Assembly (NCBI RefSeq): GCF_040939455.1
Contig: NC_134122.1
Span: 27,869,501-27,933,500, forward strand
Source of the DNA: Microcebus murinus
Taxonomy: Eukaryota > Chordata > Mammalia > Primates > Cheirogaleidae
Reading direction: 5' to 3'
DNA: 64,000 nucleotides
Position 1 is the stretch's first letter. The number at the start of each line of letters is the position of its first letter. This document shows positions 60,510-64,000 of the stretch, piece by piece. Below the pieces are notes generated by a model that had not been told where the DNA came from, did no database searches, and saw only the letters and a program-made list of their open reading frames with translations. A program made the position numbers and the translations under genes.

Positions 60510-62956
60510 CTGCAACAGTTAAGTAAGCATATTGAGAAGCAATAAATGAAGCAAATGAAGAAAAGGTAGATACAAAGCAGAAAAGATACATTAAGGACAA
60601 TAATGCTTTGCAAATTTATAAAAACTACTGTTAGCATCATGTATCTTTGATTCCATATACTTATTCTATAAGCTTTTTGAAGATTGGATAGTGAAAGCAT
60701 TTTTGCACCATCATTTAATACAATATTTATTGAGCACCTATTTTGTGCCAAGTCTGAGACATACGCATTTTTTCTTGAGTTTTTTTACATTAAATTTTAT
60801 GTAAAATCAATGAGTCTTAAAAATTTATTCCAAGTTCTTAGGCATTACAGCAAAGTATTTTTGAACAGCCATATAAAGGTCATTTTGTATATGTTGAATT
60901 TTGCAATATTCTCTTGAGCAGGTAGTATACACTTTAATCCTATTGGCAGTTTTGAATTCTAATCAATACTGTCACTCAATCCAGTTCAGGAGTTGAACCC
61001 ATGCAGTATAATGATGGGTTGTTGCCTTTAGAAAGTATTATGCTTTTTTTTTTCCTAATATCTACTCCAGTGTTTTCAAATGTATTGCAAATGGGGAACT
61101 TCTCATGTTCTACAGTGTTTTGATTAATACTTTGGGCACAATTCTCAGAGTCACTCCTTCCATGATGTGGGAGCCAACAACAGAGGAATCTTCTGATCTT
61201 AATTAACTGCAGGGCAAACAAATTGTCATGAGGATTGAGAAATGCCAGCTTGTAGATGTCTGGGAGCTTGCCTGGGAATATATTGCCATCCTAGGCATGC
61301 CAGCAGCCAGCTTTCTATACCACCTGAGCTGCCTATCTGTACACACTTATTGGACAGCTACACAGCTGCCCTAAACCCTCAAATAAGGTGGAACTATTTC
61401 CATCCTCTTCCTCTCCCATGCTTAAAGCTTGCACTGGGGGAGGATTTGCACATGGAATGCATGCGTCTAGAAGTAAGGCTTATAGTGCCTAGGTCTGAAT
61501 GAATAAATGACACGTGTTCTAGAAGTTTTTCAGATGAAACACCCAACTATTTCTATAACTGCAATACCTTATTATTTTTAATTCCAAATGGAATAGACAT
61601 ATTTTGCTTGCAGAAAGACACATGGACACACACAGACACAAATGTCATTTGTTAAATTTTAAAATTACAAAGCTTAAAAGTTGTATCTATGGGATCCAAA
61701 TAAGCTGCAAGTCACTTCTTAAACATTTACTGACAATTCACAATGGATGTTTTATTCATCAATACACCATTCTGATTTTATGAAAGCAATAAAATGAGGT
61801 GATTCAGTTAAGGGAGTGGCAAAGATATTCTTAGATTCAGAGAAAATACAGAGAACAAAACTGGATGATTAATGACAAGGTATAAAATTAGGTGGTGCTA
61901 ACATCCTGCAGTAACCAAAAACAGAGCAGAGAGTCGACCCTAGACTATGTAGGGAAGATTCTTTGGAGGGAGTTGGAGTTTGAACTAATACTTGAAAGAT
62001 GAGTACAGAAAGAGTAGGATAGTGGGAAGAATATTTATGGAATAATTAACTGGTTGAAAAGTAGCCAACCTAGTGCGGAGGAGGGCACCTACAGGGTGAA
62101 TTCAAACATTCGGGATGGTCCTAGTCTGTGGACCCTTCATATCTGGCCAAAGTGCCTTAAATCAGTGATTTTCCAACTTGGCTTCAGATGAGAGCCAATG
62201 GGGGAACTTTTAAAACCACATTCTTGGTCAGTTATTTTATAATTTCTGAGATCACCCAAGGAAGATTGAGTTTTTAAAGCTCCCTGGCAATTCCAGTGTG
62301 GTGCCAGGGGTTGAGACGCAGTGTCACGAGGGAGCTTCTGTAAGTTCGGGTGGAGGAAAACACCCCTCAAAAGTCACGGTGAGATAATCACTGTATTGTG
62401 TGATTGTGCAAAACTCTTCATTATCTTTCCAGTTCATCTGAAACTTAATTTAACTCTTGCTGAAGGTCAAAGAGACTGGATATAATTTTTTTTTAATTTT
62501 TAAAATTGTATTTTTCCTTCCAGTGCTAACCGGCTATGTTATAGCGACTGGACATACTTATGTCATGCTAATCTGCATTGACTTTAGATGATCTTTAGAG
62601 TTTGGCCTTTATAAAGCCATGTTTTGAACTGCAGAACTGAAGCACCTTTAAAGATCATGGATGGCTCCAAATACATTATTTGCCCTGTAAAATAAATTAC
62701 TAAAAAATGAACAAGCATATTCTTTTTTAAATATAGACTTCCCAGTAAAGAAACCTCCCAATAGAACATTATTTATACAGAAAGTTTACTGACCTGTGTT
62801 TCTTTGCAAGGTTTGAAAGAGAAGTTCTGGAGTATTTTTACAAGAGCAAGTTTCATGTTCATGAGAGCAAACCTCATGCCAATGCAGTTTCGGGGCCCAT
62901 TTCCAAAGGGCAGATATATGTAAGGATCTATGTTGTCCTTGTTCTTCTTGCTGAAC
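60414..62956 (-). CDS. CYP3A: CYP3A gene C, 3' end (exons 12-13)
   Basis: Third CYP3A copy; coding pieces join(62794..62956, 60414..60509) on the minus strand, with exons 1-11 beyond the right edge. Exon 12 has the heme-ligand motif [10 protein letters not shown] and exon 13 ends normally at TGA, so the visible part is intact. Against pseudogene B, exon 12 has three amino-acid changes (Asn for Ile after KKNKD, Pro for Leu in FKPCKE, Gln for Pro at the end), each the form also found in human CYP3A4. This fits gene C being under constraint while B is not. Whether the remaining exons are intact cannot be judged. Confidence 0.9.
62163..62323. mobile_element. hAT-type MER element in intron 12 of gene C
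   Basis: Same inverted ends and position as the element at 22002-22162. Confidence 0.6.
62794..62956 (-). CDS. CYP3A: CYP3A gene C exon 12 (heme loop)
   Basis: 163 bases from acceptor GGAGCCAG to donor GTCAGT. Encodes [20 protein letters not shown] then [20 protein letters not shown] and ends CKETQ. The Cys in NCIG is the axial heme ligand. Confidence 0.93.
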
Positions 62957-63379
62957 CTGGCTCCACAATAGTAGATAAAAAAGTCAATGAGAGAAAAACC
63001 TCAAGAGCTATATGTTAGCATTTCTGACTTAGACCTCCTGTCCCCACAGGGGGTAGTAAACAAAATACTCTGATGGGTTAGTCATGGGAATCCTGCTATG
63101 GTTATTTTGCTCTGAAAATTGAAAGCTATAGATCCTTTCTATTTTCCTTATCCTACAGGAGCTGTCCATTTTGTTGAGATGAGATGAGTAGTGTTTTAAA
63201 ACTTACCTGTAAGTACTAAAATTATATTCCTGGTTGTGATATGCTCACACTCTAAAAAGCACATAAGTAATGAGAACAATTAATGAAAAAGTAGTTTCCT
63301 GCCTCAAATCATACTTATGTTGGTCATATGTACATTGAGAAAAGAGTAGGAGCAAATATCTAGCAGTATTTAAATTTGG

Positions 63380-63625
63380 CTTCTTCTTTTTCCTTCTCCT
63401 CCCTCTCTTCTGCTTTCTGTTCTTTGTAAATCTCCTGCTCCCTCCTACTCTTCCCTGTATTCTTCTTCTTGTTTGTGCTTGTCTTCATAGTCCTCCCCTT
63501 TCTTCTCCTCCCCCTAGTGCTCCTACTCCTCGTCCTCCTCCTCCTCCACCTCCTAGTCCCAAACCTCCTCCTTTTTATCTTCCTCCTCCTTACCTCTCAA
63601 TCTACCCCCATCTCTGTTTCTCCCA
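63380..63625 (+). repeat. Pyrimidine-rich low-complexity tract, gene C intron 11
   Basis: Counterpart of 23225-23445 with expanded CTCCTC units around 63530-63560. Confidence 0.8.
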
Positions 63626-64000
63626 CATAGAATAATTTAGGTCAGGTAATTTACATGGGCATTTGATGGTACTCTCTTGTAATACAATCACAGCTTTCCT
63701 TGTCTGTTTTACTAGGCTATAAATTCTTTGAAAGTTAGACATGCATTTTGTTCAAATTGATTCCTTTCTATATGATTATATGAAGAAAAGATGTTGTTGT
63801 GGGTAAACTGATAATGACATTATAGTGTTGTGTTTTAAAAGATGTCAATATATTTTTAGAGCATTCTGAAAGATCTAAAGCCGATTGCTTCAAAATACCA
63901 GGAGTTCGGGAGTTGGTTGTGGTGCTGTGTGGATGGGGCAGCTGACACATGTTGATCATTCTTATGTCAGGTGATATGTACGTATGTGGAGATGACTTAA

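Larger units (their letters stand above)
60080..64000. repeat. Segmental duplication, gene C 3' part
   Basis: Partner of 19946-23821, continuing past the window edge. Confidence 0.9.

Overview
This is mammalian nuclear DNA from a primate, most likely a strepsirrhine (lemur or loris lineage). The clearest sign is the Alu at 47030-47359. It has the strepsirrhine-type linker between its arms (AAAGAAATTAATTG) and a right arm ending in AGGCTGACGCCACGGCACTC. The L1 elements have a G-rich 3' UTR ending in a lemur-like 'TGTACCCCCATAATATGCC' tail. Genes are split into short exons and introns are full of old and young retroelements. I see no bacterial operon, CRISPR array, tRNA or rRNA.

The genic content is a head-to-tail tandem cluster of cytochrome P450 family 3A (CYP3A) genes, all on the minus strand. 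Exon numbers follow the 13-exon layout known for human CYP3A genes. Gene A (2460-9610) enters from the left edge with promoter and exons 1-4; the four exons are intact and in frame. Gene B (20275-41292) is covered from exon 1 to exon 13 but is a pseudogene: exons 5, 6 and 10 are missing, exon 4 has a stop and a net 2-base loss, and exon 11 has a net 2-base gain with a stop. Gene C (60414-62956) shows only intact exons 12 and 13, with the heme-binding loop; the rest lies off the right edge.

The genes sit in a segmental duplication. 2432-6550, 8620-15106 and 15480-18385 (gene A 5' half and upstream flank) align with 36218-40318, 40318-46915 and 53935-56830 (same parts of gene B). 19946-23821 (gene B 3' end) aligns with 60080-64000 (gene C 3' end). 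The boundary of each unit, between one gene's upstream flank and the next gene's 3' flank, is occupied by L1 remnants (18012-19945 and 56430-59575). The copies differ by large indels: about 7 kb around 46916-53934 is only in the B flank, and about 2 kb of intron 1 (6551-8618) is only in A.

Retroelements include an internally deleted L1 whose poly(A) ends 28 bases from the exon 4 donor of gene A, a 5'-truncated L1 with two nested Alus in intron 7 of gene B, an inverted L1, a tiny L1-tail insertion with target-site duplication, shared old Alus, and L2, MIR and hAT relics. Regulatory sequence is recognisable upstream of genes A and B: a TATA-like CATAAA and the proximal everted-repeat (ER6) nuclear-receptor element known from CYP3A4. 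Its spacing is 6 in A but 5 in pseudogene B.
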